This document shows, piece after piece, positions 18,755 through 27,469 of a stretch of DNA of 64,000 nucleotides. The translations under genes were made by a program, and so were the position numbers. This stretch comes from Chitinivorax sp. B (GTDB taxonomy: Bacteria > Pseudomonadota > Gammaproteobacteria > Burkholderiales > SCOH01). Position 1 is the stretch's first letter, and the number at the start of each line of letters is the position of its first letter. The notes below the pieces were generated by a model. It was not told where the DNA came from, did no database searches, and was given only the letters and a program-made list of their open reading frames with translations. Location: NCBI RefSeq assembly GCF_005503445.1, contig NZ_SCOH01000016.1, positions 1 to 64,000 of the forward strand, given 5' to 3'.

Positions 18755-19960
18755 CTAGTGTGCGGTGACGGTAACGGCTGGTTTGCCACGTGGGTCTATG
18801 CCTGCTTGTCGATCCAGTCGTCCGGCCCAGGTGGTCAGCAGTAGCGCGCCAACAACGACCACAGCACCAATCCAGGGTGTGGCCAGCAATCCAAGGCTGT
18901 TGACGATCAGCCCACCCGCCCAGGCGCCGCCGGCAATGCCAATGTTGAAGGCAGCAATATTCAGGCCGGAGGCGACATCCAGCGCATGTGGTGCATCGCG
19001 TTCCGCCTGTTTCACCACATACAGTTGCAGCCCGGCCACGTTGCCAAACGCCACGGCACCCCAGGCCAACACAGTGGCAACGACCAGTACTGGCGAATGG
19101 GCGGTGAAGGTCAATACCAGCAACACCAACGCCAGCAGGCTGAAAATGCACTGCAGTGCGGTGATCGGGCCTTTACTGTCCGCCAGTTTGCCACCCCAGA
19201 TGTTGCCGATTGCCACTGATACACCATAGACCAGCATCACCCAGCCCACGCTGCTGGCGGCAAAACCGGTCACTTGCTGCAGGAGGGGGGCCAGATAGGT
19301 AAAGGCGATAAAGGAACCGCCGTAGCCCAGCGCCGTCATCGCATACACCAGCAGCAGGCGGGGTTTGGTCAGCACGGTGAGTTGGGCTAACAAGGTGGTC
19401 GGCTTGGTCATCGGAATCTGGCGTGGAATCAGAATCAGACTGCCAACGAATGCCATCACGCCCAGCAGCGATACCGCCAGGAAGGTGGCCTGCCAGCCGA
19501 AGCTTTGACCGATGAACGTACCCAGCGGCACGCCAGTCACCAGCGCAACCGTCAGGCCGGAAAACATGGTGGCAATTGCACTGGCCCCTTTTCCCTTGGG
19601 CACCAGGCCAGTCGCAATCGTGGAGCCGATCGAGAAAAACACCCCATGTGCCAGACCGGTCAGTACCCGTGCCGCCATCAGCGCCTCATAGTTGGGTGCC
19701 ATCCAAGCGACCAGGTTGCCCAGGGTAAACAATGCCATCAATCCCAGCAGGAGTTGTTTGCGAGGTACGCGACCCGTCAGGGCTGTGAGCACGGGGGCAC
19801 CAACAGCTACACCCAGCGCATACAGGCTGACCAGCAAACCGGCAGAGGGTAGCGATACCCCTAAACTGATGGCAATGGTTGGGATCAGGCCGACAATGAC
19901 GAATTCGGTGGTGCCAATGGCAAAGGCGCTGAGTGTCAGCGCCCATAAGGCGGCAGGCAT
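18755..19960 (-). CDS. MFS transporter, DHA1 family (YdhP/AraJ-like)
   Basis: 401 aa, twelve predicted membrane segments, starting MPAALWALTLSAFAIGTTEFVIVGLIPTIA. The motif A-like loop is LTGRVPRKQLLLGLM. The ATG at 19960 has GGAG 6 nt upstream; an upstream in-frame start at 19993 would overlap the divergent promoter. Relatives export arabinose analogues or drugs, but the substrate here is unknown. It is divergent from a LysR gene across 99 bp, a typical pump-regulator pair. Confidence 0.9.
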   Translation of the reverse strand: MPAALWALTLSAFAIGTTEFVIVGLIPTIAISLGVSLPSAGLLVSLYALGVAVGAPVLTALTGRVPRKQLLLGLMALFTLGNLVAWMAPNYEALMAARVLTGLAHGVFFSIGSTIATGLVPKGKGASAIATMFSGLTVALVTGVPLGTFIGQSFGWQATFLAVSLLGVMAFVGSLILIPRQIPMTKPTTLLAQLTVLTKPRLLLVYAMTALGYGGSFIAFTYLAPLLQQVTGFAASSVGWVMLVYGVSVAIGNIWGGKLADSKGPITALQCIFSLLALVLLVLTFTAHSPVLVVATVLAWGAVAFGNVAGLQLYVVKQAERDAPHALDVASGLNIAAFNIGIAGGAWAGGLIVNSLGLLATPWIGAVVVVGALLLTTWAGRLDRQAGIDPRGKPAVTVTAH

Positions 19961-20059
19961 GGTGTGCTCCGGTGAAATTGAATGTGCTGGCATTGTGGCT
20001 GCTTGTTCTCTGGGGAAAAATCCGCTCTACTGACAATCACTTTTGACGGGGAGTCAATA

Positions 20060-20944
20060 ATGCTGAATGTCGATGCCTTGATTGCTTTTGTCGCCATCAT
20101 CGATGCCGGTTCGTTTTCTGCCGCCGCGGCCCAGCTGCAACAAACGCCTTCTGGCGTCAGTCGTACCTTGTCCCGTTTGGAAAGACAGTTGGGTGTCAGC
20201 TTGATTACGCGAACGACACGACGGTTGGATCTGACCGAAGAGGGCCGTTGGTTGCTGACCAGAGCTCGGCAGATTCTGATGTCGTTGGCCGAAACAGAAG
20301 CCCAACTGCATGCCAGTCTGTCGCAGCCATGCGGTCTGTTGCGGGTGAATGCAGCTACCCCGGTGCTCAATCACTTGATTGCACCACTGGTGGCCGGTTT
20401 TCAACGACAATTTCCACTGGTACGGCTTGAACTGATCGGGGCGGAAAGCGTGGTGGATCTGATTGAAGAGCGTGCCGACGTCGCCATTCGTATCGGCCCA
20501 TTGGCTGATTCCACATTGAATGCACGGCGACTGGGGGAAAGCCGTTTGCGGTTGGTGGCAGCCCCGTCATATTTGTCACGTAATCCAATGCCCAACAATA
20601 TTGCTGAGCTTTCGAAACACGCGTTGCTTGGGTTCACCAGTCCGGCATCGCTCAATGTTTGGCCGTTGATGGCTGGCCAGCAGGCCGGTTGGTCAATTGA
20701 ACCGGCAATTGCCGCATCCAGCGGCGAAACGTTACGACACTTGGCACTGAACGGTGCGGGCATTGCCTGCCTTGCCGACTTTCTGATTGGCGGCGACCTG
20801 AACGCCGGTCTGCTTCAGCCTGTGCTGGCAGATGCTGTCTTACCTTGGGCACAACCGGTCTGGGCTGTGTTTTACAAGCAGGGTGCGTTGGCACCACGCA
20901 TCGGTTGTTTTGTGGACTACTTGGCAAGTGCTTTGCCGTTGTAA
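20060..20944 (+). CDS. LysR-family regulator divergent from MFS pump
   Basis: 294 aa; winged helix at residues 1-60 (NVDALIAFVAIIDAGSFSAAAAQLQQTPSGVSRTLSRLE), DmlR/YafC-like branch with effector domain from about residue 88. The ATG at 20060 follows GGGGAG. The position suggests control of the MFS gene. The effector is unknown. Confidence 0.9.
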   Translation: MLNVDALIAFVAIIDAGSFSAAAAQLQQTPSGVSRTLSRLERQLGVSLITRTTRRLDLTEEGRWLLTRARQILMSLAETEAQLHASLSQPCGLLRVNAATPVLNHLIAPLVAGFQRQFPLVRLELIGAESVVDLIEERADVAIRIGPLADSTLNARRLGESRLRLVAAPSYLSRNPMPNNIAELSKHALLGFTSPASLNVWPLMAGQQAGWSIEPAIAASSGETLRHLALNGAGIACLADFLIGGDLNAGLLQPVLADAVLPWAQPVWAVFYKQGALAPRIGCFVDYLASALPL

Positions 20945-21452
20945 AACATGGATGTCTCAATCATGGACAGATCAAAACCGGGCTGGTCGGTTTGGATTGG
21001 TGGCCTGTCAGCGCCCTGAAAATACCATCTATCAATGAAGGTTTCATCGTGCAAGACAGGGGCTCACTCGTTCGGCTATCAATTCTGCGTAACGTCACTG
21101 TTTAAAATCAATTAATTATTTATATGCTCAAACATGCTTAATGAATGTTGTGGTTGTAAAAAATAAATAATATTGAACAGTTAAATAAATGATATTTGAC
21201 ATGTGGATTACAGTTTTCTGCTAGTGGTTTGGCTATGGGTAACGGTTTTAACGAGTTGCTTGATGTGGATATGTTTTTGTTTGTAGTGTTTTGTTTTTGT
21301 TGTTTTTTGGTGATTTGTGATTGGGTTGATTTAATTCTTGACTTTGGTGGTTTGGCAGCAAGAATATAATCTCGCCGATGTAGTTGGCGGTTCAAAAGAT
21401 GGCACTGCATCGGTAATCACAGAAGTATCCCGAAACCTACAAGGAGGTGTTC
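20945..21452. other. AT-rich, T-biased intergenic region with candidate promoter
   Basis: About 500 bp. The plus strand from 21268 to 21345 is unusually T- and G-rich with long T runs. Near the 3' end lies a perfect TATAAT at 21365-21370; the nearest TTGACT (21338-21343) is 21 nt away, longer than ideal. A promoter there would give a leader of about 75 nt to the next gene. No coding sequence is supported. Confidence 0.4.
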
Positions 21453-22604
21453 ATGGATAGCTTTCTCAACCTGCAAAATGGATTTTACAATGCATTGTCG
21501 CAGGGCTTGGGCTTTTCCCCAGGTAGTCCGTTCCAGTTGTTTCAGCCTTCCACACCGCTGTTACCTGGCAACAACCAAGCATTGTGGATGTATTTCAACA
21601 ATATTCCGCCATTTTCATTGACCCAGAACTATGTCGCCAGCGCTGGCAACCAGTTCTTCAGTGATTACCAGGGCATGATGTCTGCATTGCAGGGCCCACC
21701 CAACAACTTCGAGCAGGATGTGGGCGAAGTCTGCTTCAATGCGTGGATCAGCTATGTCACCAGCCTGAACCCGGCCCCGTCGCCAAACCAGTTGCCTACC
21801 TTGTTCCGTAACTGGGCGATGATCCGCTACCCAAGTGTGGCGGTTCGTGGTGCATCGGATCTGTCGGCAATGTTGCTGGACCCGATCAGTGCCGGCCAAC
21901 TGGCGCTGATGCCATATCAGAATGGTACGCCACCAGACTGGAGCCTTGGCTACGACGCACTGGTGAACCAACTGAGCGTTGCACCGTCCCGCTCGTTTGA
22001 TCTGTCAAGCAGCAGCATGAATTCGGACGTATCCAATAGCTGGACGCAGGGCGGCAACAGCGGCTTCTTCGGACTGTGGGGCGGTAGCAGTTATCAGTCC
22101 AGCGAGAGCCAGACCTTTGCATCGTCCGGTGTCACGGTATCGGCATCGTTTGCACATGTGATGACCTTTGTTGCATCGCCTGGCAACTGGTACAACTCGT
22201 CAGCAATGGGCGAGGCTTACAGCCAGAAGAGTGGCGTGCCTTGGAATCCGCAGTCACCAATCAATTGGGGCAATACCTTCGATCCGAAGTCGGGCAACAT
22301 GGCACGTTTCGCGGCCAACCTGATTGTGGCCGATACCATGCGTATTCAGGTGACTTCGCTGGCTACGTTCAACAGCGATCAACAAACCACTATCCGCAAC
22401 AATTCCAGCGCCGGCATGTGGCCGTTCTACTGCAAGGGCAGCAGCAGTGGTGCACATACCGAAGTGTCGTTCAACAACAACGGTCAGATGACGGTGTTGA
22501 TCAGCAGCCAGCCTGGTGTGCCAGTGGTGATCGGTGTGAATGTGCTGTCAGCAGGCGAATTTGTCGGCCACGCGGTTGAAGGGGCGAAGCTGGTCCGCAA
22601 GTAA
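21453..22604 (+). CDS. Uncharacterised protein, first of a tandem paralogous pair
   Basis: 383 aa. The ATG at 21453 has AAGGAGGT 5 nt upstream, one of the strongest ribosome-binding sites in the window. No signal peptide, lipobox or membrane segment is visible. The protein is rich in Ser, Asn, Gly, Pro and Trp and probably mostly beta. Blocks shared with its neighbour: WMYFNNIPP, FEQDVGEV, LFRNWAM, SDVSNSW, a Ser-rich segment ending SPGNWYNSS, AGMWPFY, and a closing PVVIGVNVL segment. I do not recognise the family. The design (a helical first half, a Ser-rich central linker, a beta C-terminus) could suit a secreted toxin-like or structural protein, but this is a guess. Confidence 0.85.
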   Translation: MDSFLNLQNGFYNALSQGLGFSPGSPFQLFQPSTPLLPGNNQALWMYFNNIPPFSLTQNYVASAGNQFFSDYQGMMSALQGPPNNFEQDVGEVCFNAWISYVTSLNPAPSPNQLPTLFRNWAMIRYPSVAVRGASDLSAMLLDPISAGQLALMPYQNGTPPDWSLGYDALVNQLSVAPSRSFDLSSSSMNSDVSNSWTQGGNSGFFGLWGGSSYQSSESQTFASSGVTVSASFAHVMTFVASPGNWYNSSAMGEAYSQKSGVPWNPQSPINWGNTFDPKSGNMARFAANLIVADTMRIQVTSLATFNSDQQTTIRNNSSAGMWPFYCKGSSSGAHTEVSFNNNGQMTVLISSQPGVPVVIGVNVLSAGEFVGHAVEGAKLVRK

Positions 22605-22710
22605 AGGGAAATCCGCCATCTCGCACTGGTTGATGCTGTCAGGGAGAGACTCGGGAGATTGAATCCGAGCATGTCCAGCATCGGCCGTGTGCCGCCGGCG
22701 GGTATGACAG

Positions 22711-22740
22711 AGCCTGGTCGCTTTTGCTGCCAGGCTTTGT
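22711..22740 (+). terminator. Hairpin between the two paralogues
   Basis: Perfect 7-bp stem AGCCTGG (22711-22717) with CCAGGCT (22730-22736), 12-nt loop, followed by only TT. It lies 106 nt after the first paralogue's stop and could attenuate read-through into the second. Confidence 0.5.
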
Positions 22741-22846
22741 CACGATCTCACAAGCTGCAGAATTGCTCATTGCGGCTAATTTCCAAAAATAACACTGGCT
22801 TGCCTCTCGCTGACACAGATGCGGCTGGCAGACAGGGAGGTAGGCT

Positions 22847-23983
22847 ATGTTGACGCCATTGCAGCCTGATCCGATGACTCAATTGCAGAACCGTTGGTAC
22901 AACACCGTGGTGGATAGCTTGCATTTGTCCCGTAATGCATTTCAATTGAATGTCCCGGTAGTGCCTGTGGCAACTGAAGATGCCGCTATCTGGGCATATT
23001 TGAATCAGATACCACCGGTTTCTCTGACCGCGAATCAGTCCCAATCGGATGGGAACACCTTTTTTGATCAATATGAAGCAATTGCCTTGCAAATGCAGTT
23101 TCCGCAATCTGCGTTTGAACAGGATATCGGCGAGGTGAATTACCAAGCCTGGATGGCTTATCTGGCCACCATTAATCCACCTCCGCAGTTGTCTGCCCTG
23201 CCAGCACTTTTCCGTAATTGGGCTATGGTGAAGGCACCGGCAGTAATGGCGGTGGGGGTGGCGGATCTGTCGAATATGGTACTGATCAACACAGCGCAGA
23301 TTGCTTTGCTACCCTATATCGAACAACCGGCCAAGCCAGTGGACTATATGCTGGGGTATCAGGCGATGATGTCCCAGGTTTACAACGCGCCATCGGCAAC
23401 GGTGTTGTTTGACAGCATGGCTGCCAGCAGTGACGTCAGCAATACCTGGGCCAAGGGGGTGGATTTCGGTGTGCCGGGGCTCTGGGCTGGCAGTAGTCCG
23501 CACAGCCGAATCAGCCGAGGGTTTGCTGCAAGTCACGTGCGGGCGCAACTCAATCTACATGCGGTGTCTGTCTGGACTTCTCCGCCAGGGGCCTGGTATA
23601 GCTCAATGATGTTGCACCTTGCCTATTCCAGCCAGAGTAGCCCACCATGGCCCGCGGACGCCTTTCCGAACTGGCAGGATGAATTTGGTGCTGATGGCGC
23701 TTTGCCGGATGCAGTGGGTTCGCTACTGATTGTGAATGGGTTGACCCTGACGGTGACAACGTCGCATCGGTTCCCTGCAGTGGATCAGCTATTGATCAAT
23801 GACAATGTGCAGCGTGGTACCTGGCCGCTGTTCAGTCCAAATCAATCAGGTGTGGTATCGAATCAGGCAGAGTTTGACAATGACGGCTTGTTGACTCTGA
23901 CGACCACGGTTGCGACAGGGCATCCTGTTGTACTTGGGGCGAATGTACTAGCTATCAACAGCTATCTTGGACATGGTGGCTAG
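22847..23983 (+). CDS. Uncharacterised protein, second of a tandem paralogous pair
   Basis: 378 aa, ATG with GGGAGGTA upstream. It aligns with the preceding protein along its full length, roughly one third identical by eye, with the same blocks in the same order: WAYLNQIPP, FEQDIGEV, LFRNWAMV, SDVSNTW, PPGAWYSS, RGTWPLF and HPVVLGANVL. The Ser-rich central linker is shorter and the N-terminal 30 residues diverge. No signal peptide or membrane segment. The divergence shows an old duplication with both copies kept, so each probably has a role. Function unknown. Confidence 0.85.
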   Translation: MLTPLQPDPMTQLQNRWYNTVVDSLHLSRNAFQLNVPVVPVATEDAAIWAYLNQIPPVSLTANQSQSDGNTFFDQYEAIALQMQFPQSAFEQDIGEVNYQAWMAYLATINPPPQLSALPALFRNWAMVKAPAVMAVGVADLSNMVLINTAQIALLPYIEQPAKPVDYMLGYQAMMSQVYNAPSATVLFDSMAASSDVSNTWAKGVDFGVPGLWAGSSPHSRISRGFAASHVRAQLNLHAVSVWTSPPGAWYSSMMLHLAYSSQSSPPWPADAFPNWQDEFGADGALPDAVGSLLIVNGLTLTVTTSHRFPAVDQLLINDNVQRGTWPLFSPNQSGVVSNQAEFDNDGLLTLTTTVATGHPVVLGANVLAINSYLGHGG

Positions 23984-24097
23984 CAGGGGCTGTTTATCAG
24001 CGGGCTGTCTGCATGGATGATCATCATGGCACATATGAGGCTGTTCGGATTGGGCCTCAGGATCATGTGCTGTTCAACACCTTGTTTGCCTTAAGTA

Positions 24098-24147
24098 TTC
24101 GGCCCCAAGGTATGGCGGATGAAAATCCGCCATACCTTGGGGCCGAA
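24098..24147. repeat. Perfect 23-bp inverted repeat with GAAA loop
   Basis: The arms 24098-24120 and 24125-24147 are exact reverse complements (starting TTCGGCCCCAAGG), separated by GAAA, a GNRA tetraloop on the plus strand. It lies between the convergent second paralogue and PEP-CTERM gene. It lacks a following T tract on either side, so it may be a bidirectional structural terminator or a REP-like element. Confidence 0.75.
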
Positions 24148-24230
24148 CGGGCGTGGCTGCCATGACTGCCGTTATGTCTGTGTCGGTGGCTGGTCAGAGC
24201 GGGCTGGGCAATACTCGTGATGTGACACAG

Positions 24231-24923
24231 CTATGTGCGGTTGCGACGCAAATGACCCAGTCCCAGCAAGCCGAGTGCCGCCAGCGATAAGATACTGGGT
24301 TCCGGGACTTTGTTGCTGGGTATGAATGCCTGCAGGTCGCCGAACGTCAGCATGTCGAAACCGATTCCGCCGGTGGATGGGTTGCTCAGGCTAGGGTCGA
24401 CCACGACTGAATGAAACAGGCCCAAACCTGCCAGTTCCAGGTGATCGTTGCCACCGCCTTCTACCTGTGTCACTTTGCCAATCAAGCTGCCATCCACCGC
24501 ATAACCGTATAGTGTGATGCTATTACCGCTGCCACCTGCACGGTCAGTATTGATGCTGAAGAAGTCCGTTAGCATGGGGCTGTTGCCATCTTTGGTGGAA
24601 ACAAAGGTGAAGCGCATTGGGGCATCGTAATCCAGAAAGCCTTTGCTACCAATGCCACCAATCATGTAACGACCTGATGCAGCATGGCCCACGCCACCAT
24701 CAAGCAATACTGTGTTTTCGGCAACGATGCCCAGATCGGCAAAGTGGCGATTCACTTTCGCGCTATCCGGCAATGCGCTACCTTGCCAGTATGGAATGGC
24801 GCTCAAGCCGACGGATTGCGGGTTTTCGAAATCCAGCATGGTCAATGCACTGGCTTGTGTAGCCAAGCCTATCCCTGCGATTGTTGTGATGATGCACAAC
24901 GCTTTATTAACGATTGATTTCAT
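24231..24923 (-). CDS. PEP-CTERM sorting-domain protein
   Basis: 230 aa with an N-terminal signal peptide (MKSIVNKALCIITTIAGIGLATQASA) and a C-terminal PEP-CTERM signal (KVPEPSILSLAALGLLGLGHLRRNRT): the VPEP motif, a hydrophobic helix and an Arg-rich tail. The core has a jelly-roll-like beta pattern (SKGFLDYDAPMRFTFVS, SITLYGYAVDGSLIG) of the kind that often binds carbohydrate. Such proteins are processed by exosortase/EpsH during exopolysaccharide-linked export. No exosortase gene is in the window. Confidence 0.88.
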   Translation of the reverse strand: MKSIVNKALCIITTIAGIGLATQASALTMLDFENPQSVGLSAIPYWQGSALPDSAKVNRHFADLGIVAENTVLLDGGVGHAASGRYMIGGIGSKGFLDYDAPMRFTFVSTKDGNSPMLTDFFSINTDRAGGSGNSITLYGYAVDGSLIGKVTQVEGGGNDHLELAGLGLFHSVVVDPSLSNPSTGGIGFDMLTFGDLQAFIPSNKVPEPSILSLAALGLLGLGHLRRNRT

Positions 24924-25387
24924 TTTATCCAGTTTGAAATAGCGATGAAGCTGCCGTGGTCAGGTAGCAGCGTGTTTAACGGTAATATGTCTGAGAACAT
25001 GTTCAATGTCTTACTTGTGCGAGCGCGATCGGGGCTCATGTACTACTCAACATCCTCATATGTCACACATATATTCCGGTTTTTGCGCTGCGTTTCACCC
25101 TGCTGGCGGCCGTTCATGACAGGTATTGAACAGGTTTTGAGGGCATTTATTGCCACATGCCCGTGATCAGTCCGGGCGATCAGAACCCATGTGGTCACTG
25201 GGCCAGCGAAGTGGGAGTCCAATGTTCAATATATTACCGCAATCGGTATTATAGATGATTTATATGACTTTTGCATGAATTGGCCTGGTGCGCCATTTGA
25301 ATGACCTGGTGCACTGCACCTAAGTAGAGAATTCATGGGCGATTCTGCCGGTTTTTCCAATAAGGTGGCCTGTTTGCTTGTCATCGA
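24924..25387. other. Intergenic region containing MITE-like repeat copy 1
   Basis: The left part carries the PEP-CTERM gene's promoter; 24993-25141 is the repeat copy annotated separately; the remaining 246 bp up to the yehQ-like stop has no supported gene. Confidence 0.6.
24993..25141. mobile_element. MITE-like repeat, copy 1 (IS5-type ends)
   Basis: This ~149-bp segment is colinear with 62757-62903 with no net indel over the core 139 bp (25002-25140 against 62762-62900). Most positions match, including CTACTCAACATCCTCAT and CCGGTTTTTGCGCTGCG. The ends are inverted: GAACATGTTCAATGTC on the left and, read on the reverse strand, AAACCTGTTCAATACC on the right. The right end resembles the IS5 terminus at 148-167. 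A non-autonomous element moved by an IS5-family transposase is the simplest explanation. Confidence 0.65.
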
Positions 25388-27469
25388 TTACTCAATCTCG
25401 CTCAATTCACCCAATAGGATATGTAGCACCGCCAGATTGTTTGCCAAGTCGGCAGGACTAGGGTTACCGAGTGAATCGACCGTATCGGTCAGTGCCTGCG
25501 CACAGTGGGTCAGTCCGTTCTGTAGAAGCAAAGCCGCCTGGTCACGAGCCCGGGTCAACGCAGTTTGACCCTGATGTCGCAGGCCTTGTCGCAACCATTG
25601 CGATAACAGGGCACATGTATTGCCAAGCATCGTTTGCAGGTCCGAAGTGGCCCGATCAGGAGCGTAGGAGGGTAAGGCCTGTGTGGGTTTGTGGCCAAGT
25701 GGCCCAAATGCCAGGACATGAGCCTGCCGATCGGTCATGATGGCCAACGGTGTCATGACCAGTCTGCCGTCCACGGTTTGCACCATACCGGCTACAGCAT
25801 GAATCACACCATTTTCGCCGGCCAGTACATGAGCTAGTCTATCCACAGCATGTGGACTGGCGGGGTTGTGTCGCAAGCAAAGTAATAACGACTCGTCATT
25901 GGATGGCTCGTCTTCGTCACCTACTTCCGCAATTTGCAGATTGGCCTGCAGGATTTGATTGGCGGCATCCCAGCCCCAATCCATGACATTGGCCACAGGT
26001 AGCACATGGACATGTTCAATGACCTGCAATGGCCGGGTGAAGCCGGGTGGTTGGTGCTGCAGATAGTTACGCAACGCGGCCAGGCTGGGCTGCCGCAACG
26101 GCGCAGGCAGGTTGTCCCAACTGCTGGACGAGAGTGGCAATACGTTGGTCTGCCGGGTGTTGCTGGCAATTTCCAGCAGGCCATTGGCGTGCCGCTTGGC
26201 GCTCTTGGTGACGATTTGACTGGTGGCCAGCCGATGCAGCGGTTGGCCAACCACCCGGCGGTCCGCCAACGTGGTGTTGGATTGCTGGTCATCCATTTTG
26301 GGCCAACTGCGGGCCAATACAGTGATGGCCAGCGTGTCCGGGTCGACGAACACCAACTGCGCCCCTTCATGCTGGTTGTCGGCCCAGCATAACGCGCCTA
26401 GTGACACCAGCCGCAAGTGGTCCAGTGCGACCTGGCCTTTGATGCCGATTCCCAGTATCTGGCTGGCTGGTATTGGCGGCAATTGGCCTTGCCAGGTCAA
26501 CTGATCTGCATGTTGAGCAGCAGCCAGCCGTGCCAGGAGTTGCGACAGCTGGTTCAGGATGAGGTCGCCATCCACTCGGCTGGACCGGGCATGCAGATCC
26601 TGGATGCTTTGCTGAAGTTGTGAGAGCGATTCGCTGACCCAGCACCAGCCCAAAGCCGTGCAAGCCCGTTGGGCTTGTTCAAACCGTGACGTCACTGCCA
26701 GCGCCGGTTGCATGGTGCCTTCCAGCCAAAGCTGGTTGGCCAGTTGGCGGATCGTATCGATGGCCTGTATGGCGTCCGCGACTTGCAGCGGACTAATACT
26801 CATCTCTTCGCCATCCGTGTGGACGGGTTGCAGCTCGACGGTGGCCTCGACAAAGTCGGCCCGTTGGGCATGTGCTTGCTGAAAGGCCCAGATGGCGACC
26901 ACCACATGTGCACAACCGCTGCCTTGTTGGCAATCGCAACGAGCATGGGCCAAGCTGCTGCGAGAGAAAAAACGGACATTGCACAATGGCAGCCGGGCCA
27001 TGGGGGTGGTGGATTGTGCTTGCCATGCCGTCAGCTTGATGATTGGCCTTGCTGCGGCCAGTTTGACGGCCTGGGCCTGTACTGCTGCCGGCAGTGTTGA
27101 AATGGCGTCGGCCAGCTCAGATGGGCACCAGGGGGCTTCAGTCCCGGGCGTGGTGCTGTCAGCGTCTGCCGATGGGGCGGCAGCCTGAGCATGGGCTTGA
27201 TACGCCAGCACCAGTGTCACGCGATGCCGGCACAAGCCACTGGCTGGGCAGGTGCATTGTGCATCGCGCAAGGTTTTGCCTGGGGGCAGGGTGGTGACCT
27301 GGCCATCGGCATATCGAGCGGTCACAGTGCCATCGTCGTGCTGCTCAATGCCGGGTAGGTTGCCTTCGGCAATATCTTTCTGCGCGCGTTTGACGAAGCC
27401 GGCATTGGCGAGTGCAATCAGCGCATCCGCTGTCAGCTCAAGCAGGTCACTGCGGGTCAAGGGGCTCAT
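25388..27469 (-). CDS. yehQ: SWIM zinc-finger protein (YehQ-like)
   Basis: 693 aa, last gene of the five-gene operon; its start overlaps the VWA gene stop by 4 bp. Two SWIM-type CxCx5CxH motifs occur early: CTCPASGLCRH (C72, C74, C80, H82) and CDCQQGSGCAH about 100 residues later. SWIM fingers bind DNA or protein. The remainder is helical with no other known domain. Domain type and operon position match E. coli yehQ, whose function is unknown. The paired SWIM motifs suggest a target-recognition or scaffold role beside the MoxR/VWA pair; this is inference. Confidence 0.82.
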   Translation of the reverse strand: MSPLTRSDLLELTADALIALANAGFVKRAQKDIAEGNLPGIEQHDDGTVTARYADGQVTTLPPGKTLRDAQCTCPASGLCRHRVTLVLAYQAHAQAAAPSADADSTTPGTEAPWCPSELADAISTLPAAVQAQAVKLAAARPIIKLTAWQAQSTTPMARLPLCNVRFFSRSSLAHARCDCQQGSGCAHVVVAIWAFQQAHAQRADFVEATVELQPVHTDGEEMSISPLQVADAIQAIDTIRQLANQLWLEGTMQPALAVTSRFEQAQRACTALGWCWVSESLSQLQQSIQDLHARSSRVDGDLILNQLSQLLARLAAAQHADQLTWQGQLPPIPASQILGIGIKGQVALDHLRLVSLGALCWADNQHEGAQLVFVDPDTLAITVLARSWPKMDDQQSNTTLADRRVVGQPLHRLATSQIVTKSAKRHANGLLEIASNTRQTNVLPLSSSSWDNLPAPLRQPSLAALRNYLQHQPPGFTRPLQVIEHVHVLPVANVMDWGWDAANQILQANLQIAEVGDEDEPSNDESLLLCLRHNPASPHAVDRLAHVLAGENGVIHAVAGMVQTVDGRLVMTPLAIMTDRQAHVLAFGPLGHKPTQALPSYAPDRATSDLQTMLGNTCALLSQWLRQGLRHQGQTALTRARDQAALLLQNGLTHCAQALTDTVDSLGNPSPADLANNLAVLHILLGELSEIE

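Noticed and set aside
25842-25856. TCCACA-GCA-TGTGGA inside the yehQ-like gene, similar to the four GNAT-flanking dyads
   Set aside because: The spacer is 3 nt rather than 5 and it lies within coding sequence, so I treat it as chance.
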